Positions 54,470-63,835 are shown, counted from the first letter of the stretch. The stretch is 64,000 nucleotides of DNA from Chitinophagaceae bacterium (GCA_947447265.1 CANFKC010000026.1:1-64000), one strand, 5' to 3'. Numbers and translations: made by a program. Notes: a model not told the origin generated them from the letters alone.

Positions 54470-55075
54470 TTACCGCAGCTTATTTTTTAAGAGCCATTGT
54501 TGCAGCGTTTCTATTTCAACAGTTTCGTTCTGGTCAATGGTTTCCGCCAACTGCTTTAAAAACGGCGACTGACAATTGTGAACGATCATATCCGCAAGGT
54601 CTATTCCACACTGCCTTTGCGGCAAAATAAGAATGGCAAAATCGTAGTCGTTATTATCCTTAATCAACTGCAGGTCTGCCGTATGCTGCATTTTATCAAT
54701 GGTGCGTTTCACCTCGGCATAATTGCCTGATATGGTCGATACTGGTTTGTAATTGTTTAAAAAGGAATCTATAACCAATAGCTCGTGTTTGTCATTTTCA
54801 AGTATGGCCGATGCTATTTGCTTCATAACAGCGTTTTTGGCGTGCTCCATTTCGTATTGCGCCAATTCTACAGAACACTCGTGGTGAAGTTTTAGTGCGG
54901 CTGCAAGGTCGTAATCGTCATCGCCCTTGTATACATACTTATCAATAGACATAGCACTATCCAGTATCTTCATTTCCTGGCAGTTATCGTGCTGCTCATA
55001 ATAGGTTACCTTCTGCGAAGGTTCGTGGCACGCACAAACAATTACTGACAATACTGCAAATAATACTTTCTTCAT
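54470..55075 (-). CDS. DUF305-type lipoprotein with internal duplication
   Basis: This 201-aa protein has a lipobox-like VCAC (Cys16). Two related halves each carry the DUF305 pattern: DYDLAAALKLHHECSVELAQ...MKQIASAIL (about 52-105) and DYDFAILILPQRQCGIDLADM...LKQLAETI (about 145-190). DUF305 proteins are ferritin-like four-helix folds linked to copper handling (CopM). The histidines of the first half are kept, and those of the second are largely lost. Position between a TonB receptor and a UbiA-like gene suggests metal or cofactor handling at the outer membrane. That link is inferred. Confidence 0.75.
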   Translation of the reverse strand: MKKVLFAVLSVIVCACHEPSQKVTYYEQHDNCQEMKILDSAMSIDKYVYKGDDDYDLAAALKLHHECSVELAQYEMEHAKNAVMKQIASAILENDKHELLVIDSFLNNYKPVSTISGNYAEVKRTIDKMQHTADLQLIKDNNDYDFAILILPQRQCGIDLADMIVHNCQSPFLKQLAETIDQNETVEIETLQQWLLKNKLR

Positions 55076-55131
55076 CCTGCTTTAAAGTTAAGGCAATTTG
55101 CTATCGGTATCTTCCTCATAATGCGCTGTGT

Positions 55132-57309
55132 TTACAAATTGATCTTCAATCCACCATTGGCAATAAATCCATCAAGCGGCGCATAAATATCGCGGAAGGA
55201 AGGGTTGTCAATTGTGCCGGAATAAATATGATCAAAGCGGGTTTGACGGGCATCCAGCATATTTTCAAAGTTGACGTACACTGAAAATTTCTTCCACAAT
55301 TTTTCAACCATAAAGCCACACAATACATAGTCTTTACCCAACAAACCATCGCTCAGGTGCTGCGAACTGTAGTAGTAGGCCTCCAGGCCAATTTTTATTT
55401 TATTTTCCACTTCATACATCAGTACAGAATTGGTATGGTGGCGCGGCGTAAGCGGCGTTTCTACAAAAATGCCCTCATTATGCCTGTGCGAATGCGTATA
55501 GGTATACCCTAAAAATAATTTAAAGTGCTTGTAGCCCAGCTTTATATTTGTTTCCGCTCCCTTGGCTTCAATTACCGCAGGCGAATTTTCGAAGCGGTAA
55601 AGGTTATTCAGCTGCGGCGTAAGCAGCAGCGGGTCGCGGATAATGGTATAGAAAAAAAGCTGGTTGATACTGAAGGTGATTTTGCCTTCAGCAAATGTTC
55701 TTTTATAATTTACGTCCCAGTTGGCGCCATAACTGTGCTCCAGTTTATTAGAATCTGGCTTTACAGGCAGTACATCTTTATAACTGATGCGCTCACTTTC
55801 TTCGGTAAATATACTCGGGGCCTTGTAGCCCAGACCACCACCTAACCGCGATGTTATGCCCATTCCGGGCTTGAATAAGAATGATATTTTAGGCAAGGCA
55901 ACAAACCCATACTGATTTACGTAATCGCCCCGCAACCCGGCCTCCAGCACAAATTTAGGACTAACATCCCAGGTGTTTTGCACAAACGCACCGAACGTGG
56001 ATAGCTGGTAATTGCGCAGCCCTACAATGGTAAGCGCCTTTTCTTTAAAGCCATCGGTATACACATTCGCACCACCTATCCACTCCATCTTGCCTTTGTG
56101 TATCACATAACTCAATTCCGAGAACGATGCCGTTTGGGTGCCGTCAAAACTGTTATCTGAGGCCGCTATAATACGGTTAAAGTGGTTAATGCTGTTTTTG
56201 AGCGTTAAGGAGCCGCCATTGGCAAGTCGTTTCCTTACATCGAAAGTAGTGCTGATACGCTCACTGTTATTGTCTTCAAAATACCGGTGCAAGCTATCGC
56301 CGCGACCCTGTATGTATTGTATATCCCCGCCTTTACGCTTTTCCGTCAACGCATTTACACCAAACGACACATCGACTGTTGAATTAGGATACCAGAAAAT
56401 TTTAGGATTAAGGGTATACCGGCTGAACCTCGGAATTGCAGTGAACAAAGTTTGGACAGGTGCATAAGCCTCATTGCCATTAAATGCAGCATAAAGCGTT
56501 ATACCGAATTTGCCCCACAACTTGCTGTAAAAACTGCTGACATCAAAACCCTTGGCAGTGGTGCCGTTTAAAATAAAACGCAGCTCACGCGTAGCAGATG
56601 GTGTTTTTGAAATGAGATTAATTAGCCCCGCAATTGCCCCACCGCCATACAAGGTTGACGATGCACCCTTAATAATTTCTACCCGTTTAAGATCAAGCGG
56701 GGGAGTTTGCATTAATCCCAACCCACCGGAAAAACCCGCAAATAGCGGGTACCCATCTTTCAGCACCTGCGAATAGCGCCCATCCATGCCCTGGATTCTT
56801 ATACTGGAATTACCCGATGTAGCCGATGTCTGCAAAGTTTGTATACCCGTGCTTTCGCTGAGCACCATCCTTATATCACCTGGCTTCATATTGGCTTTTT
56901 CACCCAGTTCTTCGCCTGCAATTAGTTCAATTCTTGTGGGCACATCGTTAATGGTGCGGCTGCTTCGCGTACTGCTCACGGTTACTTCTTCCAGCGCCTC
57001 TTCATCCTGCTCCATAAACACCACTGCTGTATCCTTGCTGCTAAAGGGCAGATTAAGCGTATCCAGACGCTCGTTATACCCCACCGCCTGGTATTGCATA
57101 ATTACCCGACCTTCCGGCACATCTTTCAACACAACTATCCCCCTGCCATCGCTTGCAGAACCTAATGTGGTATTTACAATATGGGCAACAACACCGGCAA
57201 GCGGCTCATTAGTTTTAGCGTCTTTAACAATTACATAAAAATCATAGCTTCCGCCGAAGGAAATGAAATTAAAACAGCAGAAAAACAATGACAGAAAGAG
57301 GTACTTCAT
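55132..57309 (-). CDS. TonB-dependent outer-membrane receptor
   Basis: This 725-aa protein has a signal peptide, a carboxypeptidase-regulatory-like domain (about 22-95, with KDAKTNEPLAGVVAHIVNTT), a plug domain (about 118-225, with VPTRIELIAGEELGEKANMKPGD and IRIQGMDGRYSQVLKDGYPLFAGFSGGLG), and a 22-strand barrel to the C terminus. It imports a chelated metal or cofactor using TonB energy. It leads an operon with a DUF305 lipoprotein (56 bases downstream) and a UbiA-like gene. Copper or another metal is a reasonable guess from the DUF305 neighbour. The ligand cannot be read from sequence. Confidence 0.9.
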   Translation of the reverse strand: MKYLFLSLFFCCFNFISFGGSYDFYVIVKDAKTNEPLAGVVAHIVNTTLGSASDGRGIVVLKDVPEGRVIMQYQAVGYNERLDTLNLPFSSKDTAVVFMEQDEEALEEVTVSSTRSSRTINDVPTRIELIAGEELGEKANMKPGDIRMVLSESTGIQTLQTSATSGNSSIRIQGMDGRYSQVLKDGYPLFAGFSGGLGLMQTPPLDLKRVEIIKGASSTLYGGGAIAGLINLISKTPSATRELRFILNGTTAKGFDVSSFYSKLWGKFGITLYAAFNGNEAYAPVQTLFTAIPRFSRYTLNPKIFWYPNSTVDVSFGVNALTEKRKGGDIQYIQGRGDSLHRYFEDNNSERISTTFDVRKRLANGGSLTLKNSINHFNRIIAASDNSFDGTQTASFSELSYVIHKGKMEWIGGANVYTDGFKEKALTIVGLRNYQLSTFGAFVQNTWDVSPKFVLEAGLRGDYVNQYGFVALPKISFLFKPGMGITSRLGGGLGYKAPSIFTEESERISYKDVLPVKPDSNKLEHSYGANWDVNYKRTFAEGKITFSINQLFFYTIIRDPLLLTPQLNNLYRFENSPAVIEAKGAETNIKLGYKHFKLFLGYTYTHSHRHNEGIFVETPLTPRHHTNSVLMYEVENKIKIGLEAYYYSSQHLSDGLLGKDYVLCGFMVEKLWKKFSVYVNFENMLDARQTRFDHIYSGTIDNPSFRDIYAPLDGFIANGGLKINL

Positions 57310-57399
57310 GCAACAGGTATTAACAAATGTCCCCGGAAACGCATATGCTTTGTCCGGTTTAGCTTAAATGGTATTTCTAAGGTAGCAATTAAAACGTAA

Positions 57400-57428
57400 A
57401 AAGTGCACAATTAATTATTGTGCACTTT
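57400..57428 (-). terminator. Hairpin downstream of the carboxylase gene
   Basis: A perfect 12-bp stem (AAAGTGCACAAT with ATTGTGCACTTT) with a 5-base loop lies between the carboxylase stop codon (57669) and the TonB receptor start (57309). Short T tracts on both strands allow two-way action. The 240-base distance from the carboxylase stop is long. Confidence 0.7.
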
Positions 57429-57581
57429 ACATTTCTTTATTTAATGCCCATTAAAGCAACTTTTTACAAACCGTCAGAAGATAATTTTCACCATCAATTT
57501 GAAATAATCCCCTGAGTTCTGGAACTGGAATCCCACCCCTTAAAATTTAGAATTTCTCGTCAGGGACTTCACTCCAGAACT

Positions 57582-57671
57582 GAGCATTTTTATTTTTTAC
57601 TTCTAATTTTTACTTTTTATCCCCTCCCCTCACGAGCATTTTTATTTTTTACTTTTAATTTTTACTTTTTA
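57582..57671. repeat. T-rich heptamer-like duplication covering the carboxylase stop codon
   Basis: Two 38-bp copies (57582-57619 and 57634-57671) start GAGCATTTTTATTTTTTAC and repeat at 52 bp. Inside each, A residues recur every 6-7 bases (TTTTTAT, TTTTTAC). The carboxylase TAA stop (57669-57671) is the last triplet of the right copy. Confidence 0.8.
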
Positions 57672-59207
57672 CAAAGGGATGTTTCCATGCTTGCGCCTTG
57701 GGTTCACCACAACCTTGTTTTCCAGCATCTTAAACGCCTTTATCAGTTTCAAGCGGGTATCAGCCGGCATAATTACCTCATCAATAAACCCTCTTGCAGC
57801 CGCACTATATGGGTTGGCGAACTTATCAATATACTCCGCTTCCTTTTCAGCAAGCTTCGAATATTGGTCTGTAGCCTCCGATATTTCCTTTTTGAAAATG
57901 ATCTCCGTCGCGCCCTTTGCACCCATTACCGCAATCTCAGCAGTTGGCCATGCATAGTTCAGGTCTGCACCTATATGCTTGGAATTCATTACATCATACG
58001 CACCGCCATAAGCCTTACGGGTAATGACCGTGATACGCGGCACCGTAGCCTCGCTAAACGCATAAAGCAACTTAGCGCCCTCAGTAATAACACCATGCCA
58101 TTCCTGATCAGTGCCCGGCAAAAAGCCCGGAACATCGACCAACACCAGCAGCGGAATATTAAAACTATCGCAGAACCGCACAAATCTTGCACCCTTCTTG
58201 CTCGAATTAATATCCAGCACCCCAGCCAGGTAAGCGGGCTGATTGGCAACTATGCCTATACTGCGGCCGCCAAGGCGCGCAAAACCGACTACAATGTTTT
58301 CTGCATAACTTTTATGCACCTCCATAAAAGAATTGCTATCCGCCAATGCGTCAATCACTTCTTTTACATCATAAGGCTGATTAGGGTTTTCCGGAATTAT
58401 TTTATCAAGTTCCGGTCTTGCCTCATTGCCTGCTTCATAGGCATACATTGGGGCATCATCTTCGCAATTCTGAGGTATGTAGCTGATAATGCGCTTAATA
58501 TTTTCAATGCACTCCACCTCGTTAGCGCACGCAAAATGAGTTACGCCCGATTTTGCCGCATGCGTATGTGCACCACCCAGCTCTTCGCTGGTTACCGTTT
58601 CATGGGTTACCGTTTTTACCACATTCGGACCCGTTACAAACATGTAAGAGGTATTTTCAACCATCAGGATAAAGTCAGTAATGGCAGGCGAATATACCGC
58701 ACCACCAGCGCACGGACCCAGTATGGCCGATATCTGTGGCACGACACCCGAGGCTTTCACATTCCTGTAAAAAATATCAGCATAGCCGCCCAGCGAAACA
58801 ACACCTTCCTGTATACGGGCGCCGCCGCTATCATTCAGACCTATTATTGGCGCGCCATTCTGCAGCGCGAGGTCCATTATTTTTACGATTTTTTCCGCGT
58901 GGGTTTCCGAGAGGCTGCCGCCAAACACAGTAAAATCCTGTGCATAAACATATACCAGGCGGCCGTTTACGGTACCATAACCGGTAACTACGCCATCACC
59001 CAGGTACACCTCTTTTTCCATGTTGAAATCCACGCTGCGGTGGGTCACCATCATCCCGATTTCCTCAAACGAACCCTCATCAAGTAACAATTGCAGCCTT
59101 TCACGGGCAGTAAGTTTATTCTTTTTGTGTTGCGACTCCATACGCTTCACACCTCCACCCAGCAGGGCCTCTTTTTGTTTCTCTTTAAGAATAGTAAACT
59201 TATTCAT
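57669..59207 (-). CDS. Acyl-CoA carboxylase beta subunit, propionyl-CoA carboxylase type
   Basis: The ATG at 59207 ([19 protein letters not shown]) gives 512 aa. It belongs to the propionyl-CoA carboxylase/methylmalonyl-CoA decarboxylase branch: [39 protein letters not shown], the C-terminal oxyanion region [18 protein letters not shown], and [20 protein letters not shown]. It carboxylates propionyl-CoA with biotin from a separate alpha subunit not found nearby. The C terminus ends in [11 protein letters not shown], the usual ending for the family. It is distinct from the methylcrotonyl-type subunit at 1383-3011. Confidence 0.9.
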   Translation of the reverse strand: MNKFTILKEKQKEALLGGGVKRMESQHKKNKLTARERLQLLLDEGSFEEIGMMVTHRSVDFNMEKEVYLGDGVVTGYGTVNGRLVYVYAQDFTVFGGSLSETHAEKIVKIMDLALQNGAPIIGLNDSGGARIQEGVVSLGGYADIFYRNVKASGVVPQISAILGPCAGGAVYSPAITDFILMVENTSYMFVTGPNVVKTVTHETVTSEELGGAHTHAAKSGVTHFACANEVECIENIKRIISYIPQNCEDDAPMYAYEAGNEARPELDKIIPENPNQPYDVKEVIDALADSNSFMEVHKSYAENIVVGFARLGGRSIGIVANQPAYLAGVLDINSSKKGARFVRFCDSFNIPLLVLVDVPGFLPGTDQEWHGVITEGAKLLYAFSEATVPRITVITRKAYGGAYDVMNSKHIGADLNYAWPTAEIAVMGAKGATEIIFKKEISEATDQYSKLAEKEAEYIDKFANPYSAAARGFIDEVIMPADTRLKLIKAFKMLENKVVVNPRRKHGNIPL

Positions 59208-59300
59208 GTATGTTCTGTAGAATTGACGTTGCAAACGTACTGCAAAAAAGCAAATAAAAAAGGTTAGTTAGAAAACCTCACGCAAACTCAAAAGACGCCG

Positions 59301-60112
59301 GTCATTGCGAGGCCCTTCGCCGAAGCAACCTCACATTAACCACTATTAAAAAACACTTTGTCATCCTGACGTAGGAAGGATCTAATCACACTAGCCGCTC
59401 TCCACACTCGCTCTTCGCCCTATCATGGCGTGCCCCAGCCTGCGGTAGGCCAGCCTGTCCCGCTTTTTCAGCGGGAGGCTATCCGCTACTACTCCGCGCC
59501 CTCGACACCTCGGGCTTGCGGGGTATCCGCTACCGTCACTGCGAAGTATGAAGCAGACTCACGCAAAAAACACGCCCTGTCCCGCCCCTTCCGGCGGGAG
59601 TCATTGCGAGCGCAGCGAAGCAACCTCACATCGCGTTCTTGCTCGCCATCAGGTGAGATTGCTTCGTACCTCGCAAAGACCCACACGAGAGCAACAAAAA
59701 CACGAGTCTTTGCGAGCGCAGCGAAGCAACCTCACATCGCGTTCTTGCTCGCCATCAGGTGAGATTGCTTCGTTCCTCGCAAAGACCCACACGAGAGCAA
59801 CAAAAACACGAGTCATTGCGAGCGTAGCGAAGCAACCTCACTTCACGTTCTTGCACAGACCCACATAAGATTGTTTCGTACCTAGCAAAGACCCAAACGG
59901 GAACAACAAAAACACGGGTCATTGCGAGCGTAGCGAAGCAACCTCACATCAACCCCTAGCAAAAACACGAGTCATTGCGAGCCCGCCCCTTCCGGCGGGA
60001 GAAGCAACCTCACAAAACACGAGCGTCATTGCGAACGCAGTGAAGCAACCTCACATCACGTTCTTGCTCGCCATCTGGTGAGATTGCTTCGTACCTCGCA
60101 AAGACCCACCTT
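59301..60112. repeat. 106-bp tandem array of the gtcattgcgag palindromic repeat (left part)
   Basis: Units begin GTCATTGCGAGCGYAGCGAAGC and close with a complementary GATTGCTTCGTACCTCGCAA, so each full unit can fold on itself. Starts at 59600, 59706, 59812 and 59918 are exactly 106 bp apart; half-length copies start at 59971 and 60025 (53-54 bp steps). An isolated copy is at 59301. A second repeat type (GTCATCCTGACG...GGAAGGATCT) is at 59360, and 59390-59580 holds GC-rich mixed repeats with no gene. Confidence 0.92.
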
Positions 60113-60114
60113 GA

Positions 60115-60408
60115 TTAAACCATATCTTCACCCAAGTCCCTCCAGTCATGATTAAACGTATTAATCAGGTCCTCTTTCTGTTTTCTGCTACCTCCTTTAA
60201 TTCGCTTCTCCTCAGCAATAGCGTCTTCTACACGCACAAACTGCTGGTAATAAACAAGCATAACGCAATTGTATTTTGCCGTAAAACTCTCAGGATGAAA
60301 TTTAGTCTTGTGTTGCCACACCCTCTTTACCAAATCAGACGTTACGCCGGTATACAGGACGTTCCCATTTGGCGATGCCATAATATAAACCGTACCACCT
60401 TTCTGCAT
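60115..60408 (-). CDS. GIY-YIG nuclease domain protein
   Basis: This 97-aa single-domain protein carries the GIY-YIG fold: VYIMASPNGNVLYTGVTSDLVKRVWQH, with the YIM and YTG halves (about 8-10 and 19-21), the catalytic Arg29 and His33, and a candidate metal-binding Glu in AIAEEKRIKG. The C terminus (WRDLGEDM) is typical of the small YhbQ/UPF0213-like proteins. They act as endonucleases, and their cellular role is not well defined. The gene is embedded in the 106-bp repeat array: its stop lies about 4 bases from one copy and its start about 30 bases from the next. Confidence 0.88.
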   Translation of the reverse strand: MQKGGTVYIMASPNGNVLYTGVTSDLVKRVWQHKTKFHPESFTAKYNCVMLVYYQQFVRVEDAIAEEKRIKGGSRKQKEDLINTFNHDWRDLGEDMV

Positions 60409-60430
60409 ACCTAAAAATAAAAACTTTTCA

Positions 60431-60645
60431 CAAAAAACGAGTCATTGCGAACGCAGTGAAGCAACCTCACTTCACGTTCTTGCACAGACCCACATAAGAT
60501 TGTTTCGTACCTCGCAACGACCCACACGAGGAACAACAAAAACACGGGTCATTGCGAGGCCCTTCGCCGAAGCAACCTCACTTCACATTCTTGCACAGAC
60601 CCACGTAAGATTGCTTCGTACCTCGCAAAGACCCACACGGGGAGT
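60431..60645. repeat. 106-bp tandem array (right part)
   Basis: The array resumes with the linker tail CAAAAAACGA and two further units starting at 60441 and 60548 (107 bp apart). It ends a few bases from the stop codon of the HsdR-like gene. Confidence 0.9.
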
Positions 60646-60648
60646 TGG

Positions 60649-63177
60649 TTAAGCTACAAACCTGCTGCCATCCACATTATTTTTAATATACTCCGGAATC
60701 AGCACCCGTAGCTCCTTCGATAGCTGGCGAAAACTATCGCCATTAGGATGGGTATTGAGCAAAGCCAGGTTGCCGCTCTCTATTATTTCCCGGAAACCAT
60801 CATCAGTGAGGTAGGTTTTAAAAAAGTTCTTGGCATAAACAAAATACGCCTCATCAGGCAGGTATCGCGAATCAAACTTATCAAACTCTTCTTCCGATAA
60901 GTCATTCATATTCTTATAATAAGGTATCAGCCCCATTATTTTTTCTATAACCTCACGCATCGTTAGCCGCCTGTCAAGGCCTACTGCTTTGCGCAGTTTG
61001 CCCAGATTGTAATATTCATCCGGTTTATCAAAATAGTTATCTCTTATATAAGCTTCTATGGCTTCATAATCGCTCACCCGCATCAGTTGGTGCACAGTGT
61101 CGTCAGCCCTCACCTTTTCTTCAAAATGATCGTAATAAAGCATACGGTCAATCTTCATGCCATCTTCACCTATCTCATTTACCTGCAGGGTTTGCAGCAG
61201 GTCAGCTTTATTACTTTTATAATCATCCGGCCTTATATAAGTTGCTTCCCGTCCGCCATCTTTTGCCGATGGCTGCGCAGGCAATTTAAGCACCTCGTCA
61301 TAATTAAATTCTTCCTCAAAATATTCGCAGTTCGCAAAAAAATCAAACAGCTTAAACTTCTTCTTATCGGGGTGCAGCACCGTTACCGCCGCCTCTTTAT
61401 CTATATATTCTTCTAGGAAATTATGCTTGCGTGTTCCCCTGCCTTTAATCTGTATAAAATCAGTCGGCGAGAATATCGGGCGCATCAGGCATACATTCAG
61501 CAGGTCAGGGCAATCATAGCCTGTGGTCATCATCCCCACGGTTACGCAAACCCGTGTCTTGCTTGTTTTGTATAACTCATCAAAATTACCGGTGCCACCC
61601 AATTTGTTATTGGTAAAATTGATGGTCATCTGTTGCGCATCCATCACCTGCGACGTCACCTGCATAGCAAAATCAGACTGATATTTCCGGGGGAATATGA
61701 TATGAGCAAACTCGTTCAGAATCTGCGTCACCTTCGCCGCATGATTCTGGCTCACGCAAAATACTATGGTCTTCCCAATCTCGCCGGTTACCGGGTCACG
61801 GAAAGCGTTTTCCAGGAAAGTTTTACAGAAAATTTTATTGGTATTCTCGCTAAAAAACTTCTTCTCAAAATCGCGCTGAAAAAACGATTCCTCTTCCTCA
61901 TCGCCCTCATCGTTAGTCGTGGTAATGCTATAGCCCTTATCCGACAATAATTGGGTGGTAATTTCAGAACGCGCATTAACCACCGTCGGATTTATCAAAA
62001 ACCCTTCCTTAACACCATGCAGCAAGCTATACTGGAAAGTCGGCTTCCCATCAGCACAGCCAAATATGCGGTAGGTGTCCAGCAGCATGCGCCTTTCCAG
62101 TTCGCGAGGGTCGCGCTCACTCAGTTGCAGCGTATCAATCTTCTTTAAATAATCCTTCGGGGTTGCTGTAAGCCCCAGTTTATACCCTATAAAATATTCA
62201 AATACAGCCCTGCTGTTGCCGCCTATACTGCGGTGAGCCTCATCTGATATTACAAGGTCAAAATCCGTTGGCTTAAAAATACGCTTGTACTTATTTTTGA
62301 ACAAAAATGACTGTACCGTCGATACCACAATTTCAGCCTTGCGCCAATCATCCCGGTTTTCTTTGTAAACAACCGATGTGTAATCATTCTTTAAATATTG
62401 GGTAAATGCTTTATTGGCCTGATCTTCCAGTTCCAGCCTGTCCACAAGAAATAAAACACGGCGGGCGTTGCTGGTCCTTAAAAACAATTTTATTACAGCA
62501 GCGGAGGTTAGTGTTTTACCTGTGCCTGTAGCCATCTCAAACAGGAACCTGTCTTTACCTGCCTTCACTTCTTCCTGTATTCTTTCTATAGCCCTGACTT
62601 GGTAATGCCGCAAAAAGCGCAGTTTGGTTTCCTCTATGTATGCCTTGCGTTGCGCCGCGTCCGCATAGCGCGGATCCTTCGCATAATCTGGGTTCTGTGT
62701 AAGGGCAATATAATTATCTGCTACAACTTCACTTACCAAACGTTGAGGGTCGGGTGTAAACTCACTATAATTATTCGCTGTCTCAGGTGTAGGAAAACGG
62801 GTAATAATATTAGGATTGCCCCTTTCCAGGTCCCAGAAATAATGCTCATTACCATTCGAAAGTATGATAAACCTGCACTTTTGGGCTACTGCATACTTTC
62901 GGGTCTGCTCTTTTGCAGAAAGCGGATTAACTCCTTCCTTCTTAGCCTCCAGAACTATAAATGGGAAACCGTTGCCATCAAGCAACAGATAATCAGTAAA
63001 GCCGTTCTTGGTTTGTTCAAAATCATCCCCAAACTCATCAAGCAAGGTTTGCGTGATTTTTACATTATTCTCCAAAATAATATTAGCCGGTCCTTGCTCT
63101 TCATCAAAGAATCGCCACCCCGCTTCTTCAAGCAGTTTATTAATTTTAATCCGGGCATGGGCTTCCTTCGGTGGCAT
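60649..63177 (-). CDS. Type I restriction enzyme R-subunit-like helicase-nuclease (HsdR family)
   Basis: This 842-aa protein has an N-terminal HsdR nuclease domain: D62 in FTDYLLL, E77-A-K79 in VLEAKK, then the QTRKY (Q91-Y95) motif that is a type I R-subunit signature. An SF2 motor follows, with Walker A ATGTGKT (216-222), DEAH (312-315), a long C-terminal helicase half, and an EcoEI-R-like C-terminal region ending in VDGSRFVA. It would translocate and cut DNA when directed by HsdM/HsdS. No methyltransferase or specificity gene is present on either side in this window, so it may be unpaired. A TACATTTG box (63185-63192) is a candidate promoter. Confidence 0.88.
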   Translation of the reverse strand: MPPKEAHARIKINKLLEEAGWRFFDEEQGPANIILENNVKITQTLLDEFGDDFEQTKNGFTDYLLLDGNGFPFIVLEAKKEGVNPLSAKEQTRKYAVAQKCRFIILSNGNEHYFWDLERGNPNIITRFPTPETANNYSEFTPDPQRLVSEVVADNYIALTQNPDYAKDPRYADAAQRKAYIEETKLRFLRHYQVRAIERIQEEVKAGKDRFLFEMATGTGKTLTSAAVIKLFLRTSNARRVLFLVDRLELEDQANKAFTQYLKNDYTSVVYKENRDDWRKAEIVVSTVQSFLFKNKYKRIFKPTDFDLVISDEAHRSIGGNSRAVFEYFIGYKLGLTATPKDYLKKIDTLQLSERDPRELERRMLLDTYRIFGCADGKPTFQYSLLHGVKEGFLINPTVVNARSEITTQLLSDKGYSITTTNDEGDEEEESFFQRDFEKKFFSENTNKIFCKTFLENAFRDPVTGEIGKTIVFCVSQNHAAKVTQILNEFAHIIFPRKYQSDFAMQVTSQVMDAQQMTINFTNNKLGGTGNFDELYKTSKTRVCVTVGMMTTGYDCPDLLNVCLMRPIFSPTDFIQIKGRGTRKHNFLEEYIDKEAAVTVLHPDKKKFKLFDFFANCEYFEEEFNYDEVLKLPAQPSAKDGGREATYIRPDDYKSNKADLLQTLQVNEIGEDGMKIDRMLYYDHFEEKVRADDTVHQLMRVSDYEAIEAYIRDNYFDKPDEYYNLGKLRKAVGLDRRLTMREVIEKIMGLIPYYKNMNDLSEEEFDKFDSRYLPDEAYFVYAKNFFKTYLTDDGFREIIESGNLALLNTHPNGDSFRQLSKELRVLIPEYIKNNVDGSRFVA

Positions 63178-63733
63178 TGAATATCAAATGTATAGAAAAA
63201 CCAGTTGTAGTTATATTTATTTATGAAGTTTACTTTTCTGCAATGTTCTTGATAACCCGAACGATGATTTCTCAATGCAAATAATCCGTAAACATTCCTA
63301 TTATTCGTACCTCCAACAAATAACTCACATCACAAAAACACACCACATCGCCTCATAAAAAACTACAAACCAACCTCCTACCCACAAACTAAAAATCACA
63401 TGTGCAAACAGCGGGTATAACGGTTGGCTGGGTCATTATAAAACAGAAACTTTGTAGAAAATCATGCCCAAAATGGATGCAAAGCAAAAGGATATTCCGT
63501 TCGCAAAACGTTACGCAAAGCAGTTGCGGCAGCATGCACACTGCTATATGCACGCTTCATCACTACAATCTGCAAAAGTATTTTTGAATTTTGCAGGCAG
63601 CAGTTAACAACCCAATAACGTACACCCGGTAAAAAGTAATTTCATTTTTTCAGGCACCACTTAACAAACCAATAACCCAAAAAAACATGCTACACACCAA
63701 CTCTCACCACCATATGTACAACTCGTTGGCGGA
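63178..63733. other. Gene-free stretch with a short duplication
   Basis: About 550 bases without a credible ORF. A near-identical segment of about 30 bases (GCAGCAGTTAACAACCCAATAA-like) occurs around 63595 and 63648. The phrase ACTCGTTGGCGG is repeated at 63721 and 63779. The left edge holds the candidate HsdR promoter box at 63185-63192. Confidence 0.5.
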
Positions 63734-63835
63734 TTCACAATTCACCATTCACCATTCACAATTCACCACCGTGTCCCTAACTCGTTGGCGGCCTCACCAT
63801 TTATCATTAACCATTCACCATTCACCATTCAAAAT
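63734..63835. repeat. Heptamer runs (TTCACCA family) reaching into the murF end
   Basis: Five units (TTCACAA, TTCACCA, TTCACCA, TTCACAA, TTCACCA) span 63734-63768. A second run of TCACCAT-type units (63794-63835) continues through the murF stop codon and its last few codons. Confidence 0.85.

Noticed and set aside
57687-59087. A 466-codon plus-strand open frame opposite the propionyl-type carboxylase
   Set aside because: It is fully antisense to a clear, conserved gene and the protein has no recognisable domain.
59600-60640. CRISPR array interpretation of the 106-bp repeats
   Set aside because: The whole unit is conserved, including the linker, with no unique spacers and no cas gene. Repeat length is far above CRISPR repeats.
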